A DNA stretch of 64,000 nucleotides from Cherax quadricarinatus (GCF_038502225.1 NC_091341.1:5446525-5510524), one strand, 5' to 3'. Shown: positions 42,776 through 53,589, counted from the stretch's first letter. Notes: a model not told the origin generated them from the sequence alone. Program-made: numbers and translations.

Positions 42776-43228
42776 TTATGGTAAAGAGAGAGGGTTGTGG
42801 TAAAGAGAGAGGGTTGTGGTAAAGAGAGAGGGTTGTGGTAAAGAGAGAGGGTTGTGGTAAAGAGAGAGGGTTGTGGTAAAGAGAGAGGGTTGTGGTAAAG
42901 AGAGAGGGTTGTGGTAAAGAGAGAGGGTTGTGGTAAAGAGAGAGGGTTGTGGTAAAGAGAGAGGGTTGTGGTAAAGAGAGAGGGTTGTGGTAAAGAGAGA
43001 GGGTTGTGGTAAAGAGAGAGGGTTGTGGTAAAGAGAGAGGGTTGTGGTAAAGAGAGAGGGTTGTGGTAAAGAGAGAGGGTTGTGGTAAAGAGAGAGGGTT
43101 GTGGTAAAGAGAGAGGGTTGTGGTAAAGAGAGAGGGTTGTGGTAAAGAGAGAGGGTTGTGGTAAAGAGAGAGGGTTGTGGTAAAGAGAGAGGGTTGTGGT
43201 AAAGAGAGAGGGTTGTGGTAAAGAGACG
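42776..43228. repeat. 19-bp minisatellite, about 24 copies
   Basis: Unit GTAAAGAGAGAGGGTTGTG, essentially identical through the array, with variants only at the two ends. It extends the polypurine character. Confidence 0.95.
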
Positions 43229-43278
43229 GTGTGGTAAAGAGAGTGTAAAGAGGGGAGGGGGACAGGTTGTTAGACTTG

Positions 43279-43383
43279 GTCACTCATGATGTACTCATCA
43301 TGATGTACTCATCATGATGTACTCATCATGATGTACTCATCATGATGTACTCATCATGATGTACTCATCATGATGTACTCATT
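43279..43383. repeat. 14-bp minisatellite, about 7.5 copies
   Basis: Unit ACTCATCATGATGT, identical copies. It contains the palindrome ATCATGAT. Confidence 0.95.
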
Positions 43384-43477
43384 CACACTCACTGCTCTTT
43401 TATATTCAGCCATTGTGCTCTTGTCCTCACCTGGTGATGTTCCGAGCGTAATTCATGGAAGGTCAGGGGGAAGGTGT

Positions 43478-46400
43478 ACCCCTGGGGCGGGGGAGGTGTG
43501 CACCTGGTGTGGGGGAGGTGTGCACCTGGTGTGGGGGAGGTGTACACCTGGTGTGGGGGCGGTGTGCACCTGGTGTGGGGGCGGTGTGCACCTGGTGCGG
43601 GGGAGGTGTACCCCTGGGGTGGGGGCGGTGTGCACCTGGTGTGGGGGAGGTGTACACCTGGTGTGGGGGAGGTGTACACCTGGTGTGGGGGCGGTGTGCA
43701 CCTGGTGTGGGGGAGGTGTGCACCTGGTGTGGGGGAGGTGTACACCTGGTGTGGGGGCGGTGTGCACCTGGTGTGGGGGCGGTGTGCACCTGGTGTGGGG
43801 GAGGTGTGCACCTGGTGTGGGGGAGGTGTACACCTGGTGTGGGGGCGGTGTGCACCTGGTGTGGGGGCGGTGTGCACCTGGTGTGGGGGAGGTGTGCACC
43901 TGGTGTGGGGGAGGTGTACACCTGGTGTGGGGGAGGTGTGCACCGGGTGTGGGGGAGGTGTACACCTGGTGTGGGGGAGGTGTGCACCTGGTGTGGGGGA
44001 GGTGTACACCTGGTGTGGGGGAGGTGTGCACCTGGTGTGGGGGAGGTGTACACCTGGTGTGGGGGAGGTGTGCACCTGGTGTGGGGGAGGTGTACACCTG
44101 GTGTGGGGGAGGTGTGCACCTGGTGTGGGGGAGGTGTACACCTGGTGTGGGGGAGGTGTGCACCTGGTGTGGGGGAGGTGTACACCTGGTGTGGGGGAGG
44201 TGTGCACCTGGTGTGGGGGAGGTGTGCACCTGGTGTGGGGGCGGTGTGCACCTGGTGTGGGGGAGGTGTGCACCTGGTGTGGGGGCGGTGTGCACCTGGT
44301 GTGGGGGAGGTGTGCACCTGGTGTGGGGGAGGTGTACACCTGGTGTGGGGGCGGTGTGCACCTGGTGTGGGGGCGGTGTGCACCTGGTGTAGGGGAGGTG
44401 TGCACCTGGTGTGGGGGCGGTGTGCACCTGGTGTGGGGGAGGTGTGCACCTGGTGGGGGGGAGGTGTACCCCTGGGGTGGGGGCGGTGTGCACCTGGTGT
44501 GGGGGCGGTGTGCACCTGGTGTGGGGGAGGTGTGCACCTGGTGTGGGGGCGGTGTGCACCTGGTGTGGGGGAGGTGTGCACCTGGTGTGGGGGAGGTGTG
44601 CACCTGGTGTGGGGGCGGTGTGCACCTGGTGTGGGGGAGGTGTACCCCTGGGGTGGGGGCGGTGTTCACCTGGGGCGGGGGAGGTGTTCACCTGGGGCGG
44701 GGGAGGTGTTCACCTGGGGTGGGGGAGGTGTTCACCTGGGGCGGGGGAGGTGTTCACCTGGGGGGGGGGCGGTGTTCACCTGGTGTGGGGGCGGTGTGCA
44801 CCTGGTGTGGGGGCGGTGTGCACCTGGTGTGGGGGCGGTGTGCACCTGGTGTGGGGGAGGTGTGCACCTGGTGTGGGGGCGGTGTACACCTGGTGTGGGG
44901 GCGGTGTACACCTGGTGTGGGGGCGGTGTGCACCTGGTGTGGGGGCGGTGTGCACCTGGTGTGGGGGCGGTGTGCACCTGGTGTGGGGGAGGTGTGCACC
45001 TGGTGTGGGGGAGGTGTACACCTGGTGTGGGGGAGGTGTACACCTGGGGTGGGGGAGGTGTACACCTGGGGCGGGGGAGGTGTTCACCTGGGGCGGGGGA
45101 GGTGTACACCTGGTGTGGGGGAGGTGTTCACCTGGGGTGGGGGAAGTGTTCATCTGGGGTGGGGGAGGTGTACACCTGGTGTGGGGGAGGTGTACACCTG
45201 GGGTAGGGGAGGTGTTCACCTGGTGTGGGGGCGGTGTGCACCTGGTGTGGGGGAGGTGTGCACCTGGTGTGGGGGAGGTGTGCACCTGGTGTGGGGGCGG
45301 TGTGCACCTGGTGTGGGGGCGGTGTGCACCTGGTGTGGGGGAGGTGTGCACCTGGTGTGGGGGAGGTGTGCACCTGGAGTGGGGGAGGTGTACACCTGGG
45401 GTGGGGGAGGTGTGCACCTGGTGTGGGGGAGGTGTGCACCTGGTGTGGGGGAGGTGTGCACCTGGTGTGGGGGAGGTGTGCACCTGGTGTGGGGGCGGTG
45501 TGCACCTGGTGGGGGGGCGGTGTGCACCTGGTGTGGGGGAGGTGTGCACCTGGTGTGGGGGAGGTGTGCACCTGGTGTGGGGGAGGTGTACACCTGGGGT
45601 GGGGGAGGTGTGCACCTGGTGTGAGGGAGGTGTACACCTGGGGTGGGGGAGGTGTACACCTGGGGTGGGGGAGGTGTACACCTGGGGCGGGGGAGGTGTT
45701 CACCTGGGGCGGGGGAGGTGTACACCTGGTGTGGGGGAGGTGTTCACCTGGGGTGGGGGAAGTGTTCATCTGGGGTGGGGGAGGCGTTCACCTGGGGTGG
45801 GGGAGGTGTTCACCTGGGGCGGGGGAGGTGTTCACCTGGGGCGGGGGAGGTGTTCACCTGGGGCGGGGGAGGTGTTCACCTGGGGTGGGGGAGGTGTACC
45901 CCAGGGGTGGGGGAGGTGTGCACCTGATGTAGGGGAGGTGTACACCTGGGGTGGGGGAGGTGTACACCTGGGGTGAGGGAGGTGTACACCTGGGGTGAGG
46001 GAGGTGTACACCTGGGATGGGGGAGGCGTACACCTGTGGTTGGGGAGGTGTACCCCTGGGGTGGTAGAGGTGTTCACCTGGGGCGGGGGAGGTGTCCCCC
46101 TGGGGCGGGGATGGTGTACCCCTGGTGTGGGGGCGGTGGCCCCCTGGGGTGGGGGCGGTGTGCACCTGGTGTGGGGGCGGTGTGCACCTGGTGTGGGGGA
46201 GGTGTGCACCTGGTGTGGGGGAGGTGTACACCTGGTGTGGGGGAGGTGTACACCTGGGGTGGGGGAGGTGTTCACCTGGTGTGGGGGCGGTGTGCACCTG
46301 GTGTGGGGGAGGTGTGCACCTGGTGTGGGGGAGGTGTGCACCTGGTGTGGGGGCGGTGTGCACCTGGTGTGGGGGCGGTGTGCACCTGGTGTGGGGGAGG

Positions 46401-47790
46401 TGTGCACCTGGTGTGGGGGAGGTGTGCACCTGGTGTGGGGGAGGTGTACACCTGGGGTGGGGGAGGTGTTCACCTGGTGTGGGGGCGGTGTGCACCTGGT
46501 GTGGGGGAGGTGTGCACCTGGTGTGGGGGAGGTGTGCACCTGGTGTGGGGGCGGTGTGCACCTGGTGTGGGGGCGGTGTGCACCTGGTGTGGGGGAGGTG
46601 TTCACCTGGTGTGGGGGAGGTGTACACCTGGTGTGGGGGAGGTGTACACCTGGGGTGGGGGACGTGTTCACCTGGTGTGGGGGCGGTGTGCACCTGGTGT
46701 GGGGGCGGTGTGCACCTGGTGTGGGGGAGGTGTGCACCTGGTGTGGGGGAGGTGTACACCTGGTGTGGGGGAGGTGTACACCTGGGGTGGGGGAGGTGTT
46801 CACCTGGTGTGGGGGCGGTGTGCACCTGGTGTGGGGGAGGTGTGCACCTGGTGTGGGGGAGGTGTGCACCTGGTGTGGGGGCGGTGTGCACCTGGTGTGG
46901 GGGCGGTGTGCACCTGGTGTGGGGGAGGTGTGCACCTGGTGTGGGGGAGGTGTGCACCTGGTGTGGGGGCGGTGTCCACCTGGGGGGGGGGAGGTGTTCA
47001 CCTGGTGTGGGGGCGGTGTGCACCTGGTGTGGGGGAGGTGTGCACCTGGTGTGGGGGAGGTGTGCACCTGGTGTGGGGGCGGTGTGCACCTGGTGTGGGG
47101 GCGGTGTGCACCTGGTGTGGGGGAGGTGTGCACCTGGTGTGGGGGAGGTGTGCACCTGGTGTGGGGGAGGTGTACACCTGGGGTGGGGGAGGTGTGCACC
47201 TGGTGTGAGGGAGGTGTACACCTGGGGTGGGGGAGGTGTACACCTGGGGTGGGGGAGGTGTACACCTGGGGCGGGGGAGGTGTTCACGTGGGGGGGGGGA
47301 GGTGTCCACCTGGTGTGGGGGAGGTGTTCACCTGGGGTGGGGGAAGTGTTCATCTGGGGTGGGGGAGGCGTTCACCTGGGGTGGGGGAGGTGTTCACCTG
47401 GGGCGGGGGAGGTGTTCACCTGGGGCGGGGGAGGTGTTCACCTGGGGCGGGGGAGGTGTTCACCTGGGGTGGGGGAGGTGTACCCCAGGGGTGGGGGAGG
47501 TGTGCACCTGATGTAGGGGAGGTGTACACCTGGGGTGGGGGAGGTGTACACCTGGGGTGAGGGAGGTGTACACCTGGGGTGAGGGAGGTGTACACCTGGG
47601 ATGGGGGAGGCGTACACCTGTGGTTGGGGAGGTGTACCCCTGGGGTGGTAGAGGTGTTCACCTGGGGCGGGGGAGGTGTCCCCCTGGGGCGGGGATGGTG
47701 TACCCCTGGGGTGGGGGAGGTGTTCACCTGGGGTGGGGGAGGTGTACCCCTGGGGTGGGGAAGGTGTACCCCTGGAGTGGGAAGGTACTG
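43478..47790. repeat. 22-bp G-rich minisatellite, about 195 copies
   Basis: Units built on GGTGTGCACCTGGTGTGGGG, period 22, with variants at four or five positions (GTGC or GTAC or GTTC; CTGGTGT or CTGGGGT or CTGGGGC; GGGA or GGGC). Because 22 is one more than a multiple of three, all frames show the same 22-residue cycle (plus strand GGVHLVWGRCAPGVGAV type) and stay open on both strands for up to 716 codons. These are not genes. The plus strand has five Gs plus further GG pairs in each unit, giving strong G-quadruplex potential, and GGTG..CACC half-sites can pair. Confidence 0.95.
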
Positions 47791-48640
47791 ACCGCAGGGG
47801 AGGGTATGTTCTATGGGTGTGAATACTACAGCAAGACACTTGAGACTGAACAACAACTCAACAGCTAAAAGTATACTGAACAATATCACTAACATGTAAG
47901 CTGTAAATAAGATTGGAAAAAAAGAGTATATTAGAGCAGTGATTCTTAAGCTTTTATGCCTAACTTCCTAAAGATCAAGTGTCTAACCCAACAGGGATTT
48001 AGAAGCAGCCACCTTCCCGTGGTGAATTCTGTGTATCTTAGCTGTAGTTAATCAGTTCAGCAAAAAGCTAAGAGCTTCTTACGGTGTATTTACTGTCTAT
48101 ATCAAGATAATATCTACAGTTTCTAAGATTAAATCTCACTGAATAACATTCAAGAGGCGCTGTATTGATTCCTAAATGTTTAGCGATTCAAATAAGTGTA
48201 CTGAATATTATAGTTTAATATATGTTCAATATATGTAAGAACAAAGACATCTCCCACTTGTTACTTTATAGAGCGCTCTATTTGCACCCAACTATTTCGC
48301 AAAGCAACAAAAAGTTACCCGGAGGCTTTAGAGACAGGTTGGTATTAAGGAAAATTATTGTATTGCCCTTTATACTTATATTTAATATCACATTAAAACG
48401 AAACACACATTCCATTTACAGTTTCAATTTTTCACCAACAAATAGCTACATGTTCTGCAACGCAACTCCACGAAACTTAAAATTTACCAGAAGCAAAGAC
48501 TTTAAATGAGATTGATAATACTGGCTCTTGTCTCATATGTCTTGTTATATTTGGTGACTCGCTGAGTGCTTATCGAAAATCATTCTACACACCACGAATG
48601 TTTCACTGCTTTCATACGATTTCAACCGAGACCGAAAACC
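47791..48640. other. No recognisable feature
   Basis: AT-rich flank of the minisatellite. A 95-codon plus-strand frame at 48,222-48,509 looks like random sequence. Confidence 0.35.
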
Positions 48641-48649
48641 AAATGTGGA

Positions 48650-49150
48650 TCAGATAAACAGTATTGATGGGATAATGACTTGAACTTGGTGGCTTACATT
48701 CTCGTACACTGGTAGATACTTTGCCCAGAACTTCTCTAAGGTAAGATTTATAAAGCCATCTTCTGCCACAGAATCAAACATCAATTTAAGAAACTGCTCC
48801 TGCAATTCTTCAGGCACATCCTCCACTGTAATGGAAAAGGGATTCCGGGAAAGACTGAATTCGAAACTGCATTGATTTAAGTCAGGAAAATGTAGATTGC
48901 ACTCGTCCTCCAGAACTTGAAGGTGGCTTTCGATCTCGGTTTTATTGTTAACTCAGAGTGTTTATTTTTCGGGTGTTCCTCAAGACGAGAAAACGATGCT
49001 GTGTTTAATTGTTTGCTGTGACTCCACAATTGAAGTTTAGTGATGGCTGTTCTGGTTTCATTATAATTGCCAATAATATTGTGTCTACATTGGAGCTTAA
49101 GGTTGAATGGATTCACAGTTATAAAAATATCTGCAAGGCTAGACAGTGAA
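48650..49150 (-). pseudogene. hAT/ZBED5-like transposase C-terminal relic
   Basis: Minus strand. The first segment reads SLADIFITVNPFNLKLQCRH, NIIGNYNETRTAITKLQLWS and HSKQLNTASFSRLEEHPK, comparable to the xLADIFxxLNxLNLxLQG, AFxxKLxLW and FPxL stretches of ZBED5/FAM200-type domesticated or free hAT transposases. After one frame change near 48,930 a second segment follows: IESHLQVLEDECNLHFPDLN, SLSRNPFSITVEDVPEELQE, QFLKLMFDSVAEDG, LEKFWAKYLPVYENVSHQ and VQVIIPSILF, then a stop. The RNPF plus QFxxL plus FWxxxxxxYP plus VxxPSxLF order is that of the hAT dimerisation region. It lacks the BED finger and the catalytic N-terminal part, so it is a fragment. Family assignment rests on pattern memory. 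Confidence 0.6.
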
Positions 49151-49184
49151 TGTTGAAATTGGAATATAAAACCGACGAGCTGAT

Positions 49185-49790
49185 GGATAAGACATTTGTT
49201 ACTGCTGACATGTTCGCTACACGTAAGACTTCTTCAGTCAAATACAGAGAATAAATTGGAGGCAGCAGGAGCAGTAGGGAAGTAAAGATGATGTAATCAG
49301 TCCATCAACCTTGGAGAAGTATTTTTTGAAGTGGTCAGTCTCAGCCTGAACGCATTGTAGTTTGGAACATTGTCTCTGAACATTGTTCCAGACTACGGTG
49401 CTGAGGTCTGCTCCAGGCTGAGGGATTGGTCACATCTACCTGGAGGATTCCAGAGATCAACACCCTCGTGGCCTGGTCCACGACCAGGCCTCCCGATGTA
49501 TTAGGGCCTGATCAATCAGGCTGTTACTGCTGGCCGCACGTAGTCCAACGTACGAACCACAGCCCGGCTGATCCGGCACCGACTATAAGTATCTGTCCAG
49601 CTCCCTCTTGAAGGCAGCCAAGGGTCTATTGGTAATTTCCTTTACGTAAGGTTGATGGACTGATTACAACATATTTACCTGGACACTAATGCCATCTCCA
49701 CTTTATTCTCTATATTTGACTGAAGAAACCTACCGTGTAGACAAAGCGTTTCAGTAATAAAGATCCTCAGCTGTTGCACATGTGTGTTAG
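49185..49790. mobile_element. Penelope-type fold-back, family D, with nested LINE-C piece
   Basis: Left arm (minus): GACATTTGTTACTGCTGACA, CGTAAGACTTCTTCAGTC, GTAATCAGTCCATCAACCTT. Right arm (plus): AAGGTTGATGGACTGATTAC, TTGACTGAAGAAACCTACCG, AAGCGTTTCAGTAATAAAG, TTGCACATGTGTGTTAGAC. The spacer holds a smaller palindrome (TTTGGAACATTGT, CTCTGA, ACATTGTTCCAGAC at about 49,370-49,405) and a LINE-C 3' UTR fragment at 49,425-49,655. CTGAAGA fits the CUGANGA hammerhead strand, but the GAAAC strand is mutated to AAAGC. Confidence 0.7.
49425..49655 (-). mobile_element. LINE-C 3' UTR fragment nested in the fold-back
   Basis: GGCCTGATCAATCAGGCTGT, TACTGCTGGCCGCACGTAG, GAACCACAGCCCGGCTGATC and AAGGGTCTATTGGTAATTTC match, block by block, 18,640-18,800 in the same orientation. 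Confidence 0.7.
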
Positions 49791-50020
49791 ACAAAGAATG
49801 ACTATGCTATACGCTTTCAAATTAGATGTAGCGAGAAAGATTTTTTTCTTAAGACTGAAGAAATGACCTTCTGACCTTTTTTTCTCAGCTCCAACAAACG
49901 ACTCAGCATCCTGACCTTCAAAAGCGGCACAATATAAAATACAAGTGTCTCGTATTGTGTTTCTAAATCACACCTGTGAAAACAGTCGAATGTTCAAGGT
50001 TCTATAATGATGTTCAAATA
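49791..50020. other. No recognisable feature
   Basis: Short AT-rich stretch between two Penelope-type repeats. Confidence 0.35.
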
Positions 50021-50071
50021 GTCAAGTTGACGAGTTAGACACATGTGCAACAGTTCGGTAACTTTAGTGTT

Positions 50072-50253
50072 AAGTAAAAGGACACAAGTGCAACTAATGT
50101 GACATTTATTGTGGCAACGTTTCGCTCTCCAGGAGCTTTATCAAGCCTGATAAAGCTCCTGGAGAGCGAAACGTTGCCACAATAAATGTCACATTAGTTG
50201 CACTTGTGTCCTTTTACTTTCCATATTGTCGGTAATTCTACCAACTTTATTAC
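50072..50253. mobile_element. 182-bp palindromic element (family B) with 12-bp target-site duplication
   Basis: The 12-mer AACTTTAGTGTT flanks it at 50,060-50,071 and 50,254-50,265. Inside are perfect 72-bp arms, 50,072-50,143 and 50,148-50,219, around the 4-base loop AGCC, then a 34-base single-copy end (CCATATTGTCGGTAATTCTA). Each arm holds GGACACAAGTGCAAC, ATTTATTGTGGCAACG and the core GAAACG next to AGCTC-CTGGA-GAGC. Confidence 0.9.
50147..50172 (+). ncRNA. Hammerhead-like core, family B, degenerate
   Basis: CTGATAA at 50,147-50,153 (consensus CTGANGA, so the essential second G is A), stem GCTC (50,155-50,158) with GAGC (50,164-50,167), loop CTGGA, GAAAC at 50,168-50,172. The left arm carries the mirror-image stem and GAAAC on the minus strand. 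Probably catalytically impaired. Confidence 0.5.
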
Positions 50254-50309
50254 AACTTTAGTGTTGAAACTTATCACCTACGTGGCAGGCTCGGTAGCCA
50301 AATACGGAT

Positions 50310-50478
50310 TATTATTATTATAATCAAGGGGGAAGCGCTAAACCCGGAGGATTATACAGCGCCTGGGGGGAGGATGTGGAAGGCATTCAGGCTTAATTCG
50401 GGGAACTGGAGCACAGATCCAATTCCCTAAATCAAGAGCCCCTCACCAACACCAAGGAACCTTCCTTGAGAGGAGCCA
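50310..50478 (+). repeat. Interspersed repeat family A, best copy
   Basis: Preceded by (ATT)n, then AATCAAGGGGGAAGCGCTAA, ATTATACAGCGCCTGGGG, GGAACTGGAGCACAGATCC, CTAAATCAAGAGCCCCTCAC and GGAACCTTCCTTGAGAGG. It lies inside the spacer of the Penelope-type fold-back. Confidence 0.75.
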
Positions 50479-50570
50479 AATACAGAGAACGGATTGTAGG
50501 CGGCACAAGTAGTGGTTAAACGTTTCAACGGTAAACTTACCGAATTGTTGCACACGTGTCTTACCTCGTT

Positions 50571-50892
50571 GTTGCAAAACTTGTCGGAATTGCGCACCAT
50601 TTTCAACATAGTCCTTAAGTTGTGTGGGAAATACCTTTGTTGTCTGAGCTTCGACAAGAGTGATGCAGTGTGGTAAAACATTACAGAGATTCCTCTCCCT
50701 AACCTTGGAAGTGAAGCTTGAGGATGAACCAGGCATGATCACAGCACCGCTTGTATAAACAACAATTAACTTCTATGATAGTTCAATCTGGAAAAACTTC
50801 GACATAGGAGCAACTTTTGTACGAGTCTCCCTGAGTCATAAAACAAAGTATCGACTGTTTTATTATCAATAAATTTTAAGTAAATTAGTACC
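50571..50892 (-). other. Possible protein-coding remnant, unidentified
   Basis: The minus-strand open stretch at 50,742-50,575 (SFTSKVRERNLCNVLPHCIT, LVEAQTTKVFPTQLKDYVEN, GAQFRQVLQQ) has ordinary amino-acid composition before running into repeat DNA at 50,560. I do not recognise it. It could be part of a transposase or an exon remnant; chance is not excluded. Confidence 0.25.
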
Positions 50893-53258
50893 TGGGATCA
50901 CCAGCTGTGTATGTTAGCAGGGATCACCAGCTGTGTATGTTAGCAGGGATCACCAGCTGTGTATGTTAGCAGGGATCACCAGCTGTGTATGTTAGCAGGG
51001 ATCACCTGCTGTGTATGTTAGCAGGGATCACCAGCTGTGCATGTTAGCAGGGATCACCAGCTGTGCATGTTAGCATGGATCACCAGCTGTGTATGTTAGC
51101 ATGGATCACCAGCTGTGTATGTTAGCAGGGATCACCTGCTGTGCATGTTAGCAGGGATCACCAGTTGTGCATGTTAGCAGGGATCACCAGCTGTGCATGT
51201 TAGCAGGGATCACCAGCTGTGCATGTTAGCATGGATCACCAGCTGTGCATGTTAGCATGGATCACCAGCTGTGTATGTTAGCATGGATCACCAGCTGTGT
51301 ATGTTAGCAGGGATCACCTGCTGTGCATGTTAGCAGGGATCACCAGTTGTGCATGTTAGCAGTGATCACCAGTTGTGCATGTTAGCAGGGATCACCAGCT
51401 GTGCATGTTAGCAGGGATCACCAGCTGTGTATGTTAGCAGGGATCACCAGTTGTGCATGTTAGCAGGGATCACCAGCTGTGCATGTTAGCAGGGATCACC
51501 AGTTGTGCATGTTAGCATGGATCACCAGCTGTGCATGTTAGCATGGATCACCAGCTGTGCATGTTAGCATGGATCACCAGCTGTGCATGTTAGCATGGAT
51601 CACCAGCTGTGCATGTTAGCAGGGATCACCAGCTGTGCATGTTAGCATGGATCACGAGCTGTGCATGTTAGCAGGGATCACCAGCTGTGCATGTTAGCAG
51701 GGATCACCAGCTGTGCATGTTAGCAGGGATCACCAGCTGTGCATGTTAGTAGGGATCACCAGCTGTGCATGTTAGTAGGGATCACCAGCTGTGCATGTTA
51801 GTAGGGATCACCAGCTGTGCATGTTAGCAGGGATCACAAGCTGTGCATGTTAGCAGGGATCACCAGCTGTGCATGTTAGCAAGGATCACCAGCTGTGCAT
51901 GTTAGCAGGGATCACCAGCTGTGCATGTTAGCAGGGATCACCAGCTGTGCATGTTAGCAGGGATCACCAGCTGTGCATGTTAGCAGGGATCACCAGCTGT
52001 GCATGTTAGCAGGGATCACCAGCTGTGCATGTTAGCAGGGATCACCAGCTGTGCATGTTAGCAGGGATCACCAGCTGTGCATGTTAGCAGGGATTACCAG
52101 CCGTGCATGTTAGCAGGGATCACCAGCTGTGCATGTTAGCAGGGATCACCAGCTGTGCATGTTAGCAGGAATCACAAGCTGCACATGTTAGCAGGGATCA
52201 CCAGCTGTGCATGTTAGCAGGGATCACCAGCTGTGTATGTTAGCAGGGATCACAAGCTGTGCATGTTAGCAGTGATCACCAGCTGTGCATGTTAGCAGGG
52301 ATCACCAGCTGTGCATGTTAGCAGTGATCACCATCTGTGCATGTTAGCAGGGATTACCAGCCGTGCATGTTAGCAGGGATCACCAGCTGTGCATGTTAGC
52401 AGGGATCACCAGCTGTGCATGTTAGCAGGGAACACTAGCTGTGCATGTTAGCTGGGATCACCAGCTGTGCATGTTAGCAGGGATCACCAGCTGTGCATGT
52501 TAGCAGGGATCACCAGCTGCGCATGTTAGCAGGGATCACCAGCTGCGCATGTTAGCAGGAATCACAAGCTGCACATGTTAGCAGGGATCACCAGCTGTGC
52601 ATGTTAGCAGGGATCACCAGCTGTGCATGTTAGCAGGGATCACCAGCTGTGCATGTTAGCAGGGATCACCAGCTGTGCATGTTAGCAGGAATCACCAGCT
52701 GTACATGTTAGCAGGGATCACGAGCTGCACATGTTAGCTGGGATCACGAGCTGCACATGTTAGCAGGGATCACGAGCTGCACATGTTAGCTGGGATCACG
52801 AGCTGCACATGTTAGCTGGGATCACGAGCTGCACATGTTAGCAGGGATCACGAGCTGCACATGTTAGCAGGGATCTCGAGCTTCACATGTTAGCAGGGAT
52901 CACCAGCTGCACATGTTAGCAGGGATCACCAGCTGCACATGCTAGCAGGGATCACGAGCTGCACATGTTAGCAGGGATCACGAGCTGCACATGTTAGCTG
53001 GGATCACGAGCTGCACATGTTAGCAGGGATCACGAGCTGCACATGTTAGCTGGGATCACGAGCTGCACATGTTAGCAGGGATCACGAGCTGCACATGTTA
53101 GCTGGGATCACGAGCTGCACATGTTAGCAGGGATCACGAGCTGCACATGTTAGCAGGGATCACGAGCTGCACATGTTAGCGGGGAGCACCAGCTGCGCAT
53201 GTTAGCAGTGATCACCAGCTGCGCATGTTAGCAGGGATCACCAGCTGCGCATGTCTGA
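50893..53258. repeat. 26-bp minisatellite, about 91 copies
   Basis: Unit based on GGATCACCAGCTGTGCATGT plus TAGCAG. The first part mixes GTGTATG and GTGCATG. The middle is homogeneous GTGCATG. From about 52,705 to 53,180 a CACGAGCTGCACATG subtype dominates, with alternating TTAGCAGGG and TTAGCTGGG giving a 52-bp dimer. The last three units return to CACCAGCTGCGC. No long open frame. Confidence 0.95.
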
Positions 53259-53589
53259 ACTTTTCGCATACTCAGCCCTTTTTTTGTCAAAATTTTCCAC
53301 TGACCTTCCTCACCTCCCCTGAAATATTTTCTCGTTTACCTGCTGGGAAAGGAGGGGAAGGAACGACCCCCTTTTCCCGTGTTTGAGAGCCATTGAATTA
53401 GAAATTGTTGGAACCTCTGGAGAGGAGGGATATCTGTTGAGAAAACCAGCCTCACGAGCTGACAAACGTTTTACAACGATTAAATGAGATCAGACCAGAA
53501 AGCAAAGATTGGAATGACTGCTTTTTCTAGGATTACAGAATAAAGAATTTGAAACAGTATTGCAGAGACCTAATAATGATGTAGGGAGG
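53259..53589. other. No clear feature
   Basis: Flank of the minisatellite. It may include the upstream part of the LINE relic that follows. Confidence 0.35.

Larger units (their letters stand above)
50021..50570. mobile_element. Penelope-type fold-back remnant hosting two insertions
   Basis: Left: ACGAGTTAGACACATGTGCA, ACAGTTCGGTAACTTTAGTG, then after an insertion TTGAAACTTATCACCTACGT. Right: GATTGTAGGCGGCACAAGT, AAACGTTTCAACGGTAAACT, CGAATTGTTGCACACGTGTC. One arm is interrupted by the 182-bp family-B palindrome (50,072-50,253) and the spacer by a family A repeat (50,310-50,478). Confidence 0.7.

Noticed and set aside
41565..43283. 572-codon minus-strand frame
   Set aside because: It runs through a LINE tail, a (CA)n tract, a polypurine tract and a 19-bp minisatellite; composition is purely repeat-driven.
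43389..47895. Very long open frames (up to 716 codons) on both strands encoding Gly/Cys/Trp- or Pro/Thr/His-rich repeats
   Set aside because: They follow from a stop-free 22-bp tandem unit. All frames on both strands are open with the same repeating peptide, and there is no start context, splice or domain signal.
50893..53258. CRISPR array
   Set aside because: Repeats are contiguous with no unique spacers, and the surroundings are eukaryotic retroelements. The same applies to the 34- and 40-bp arrays.
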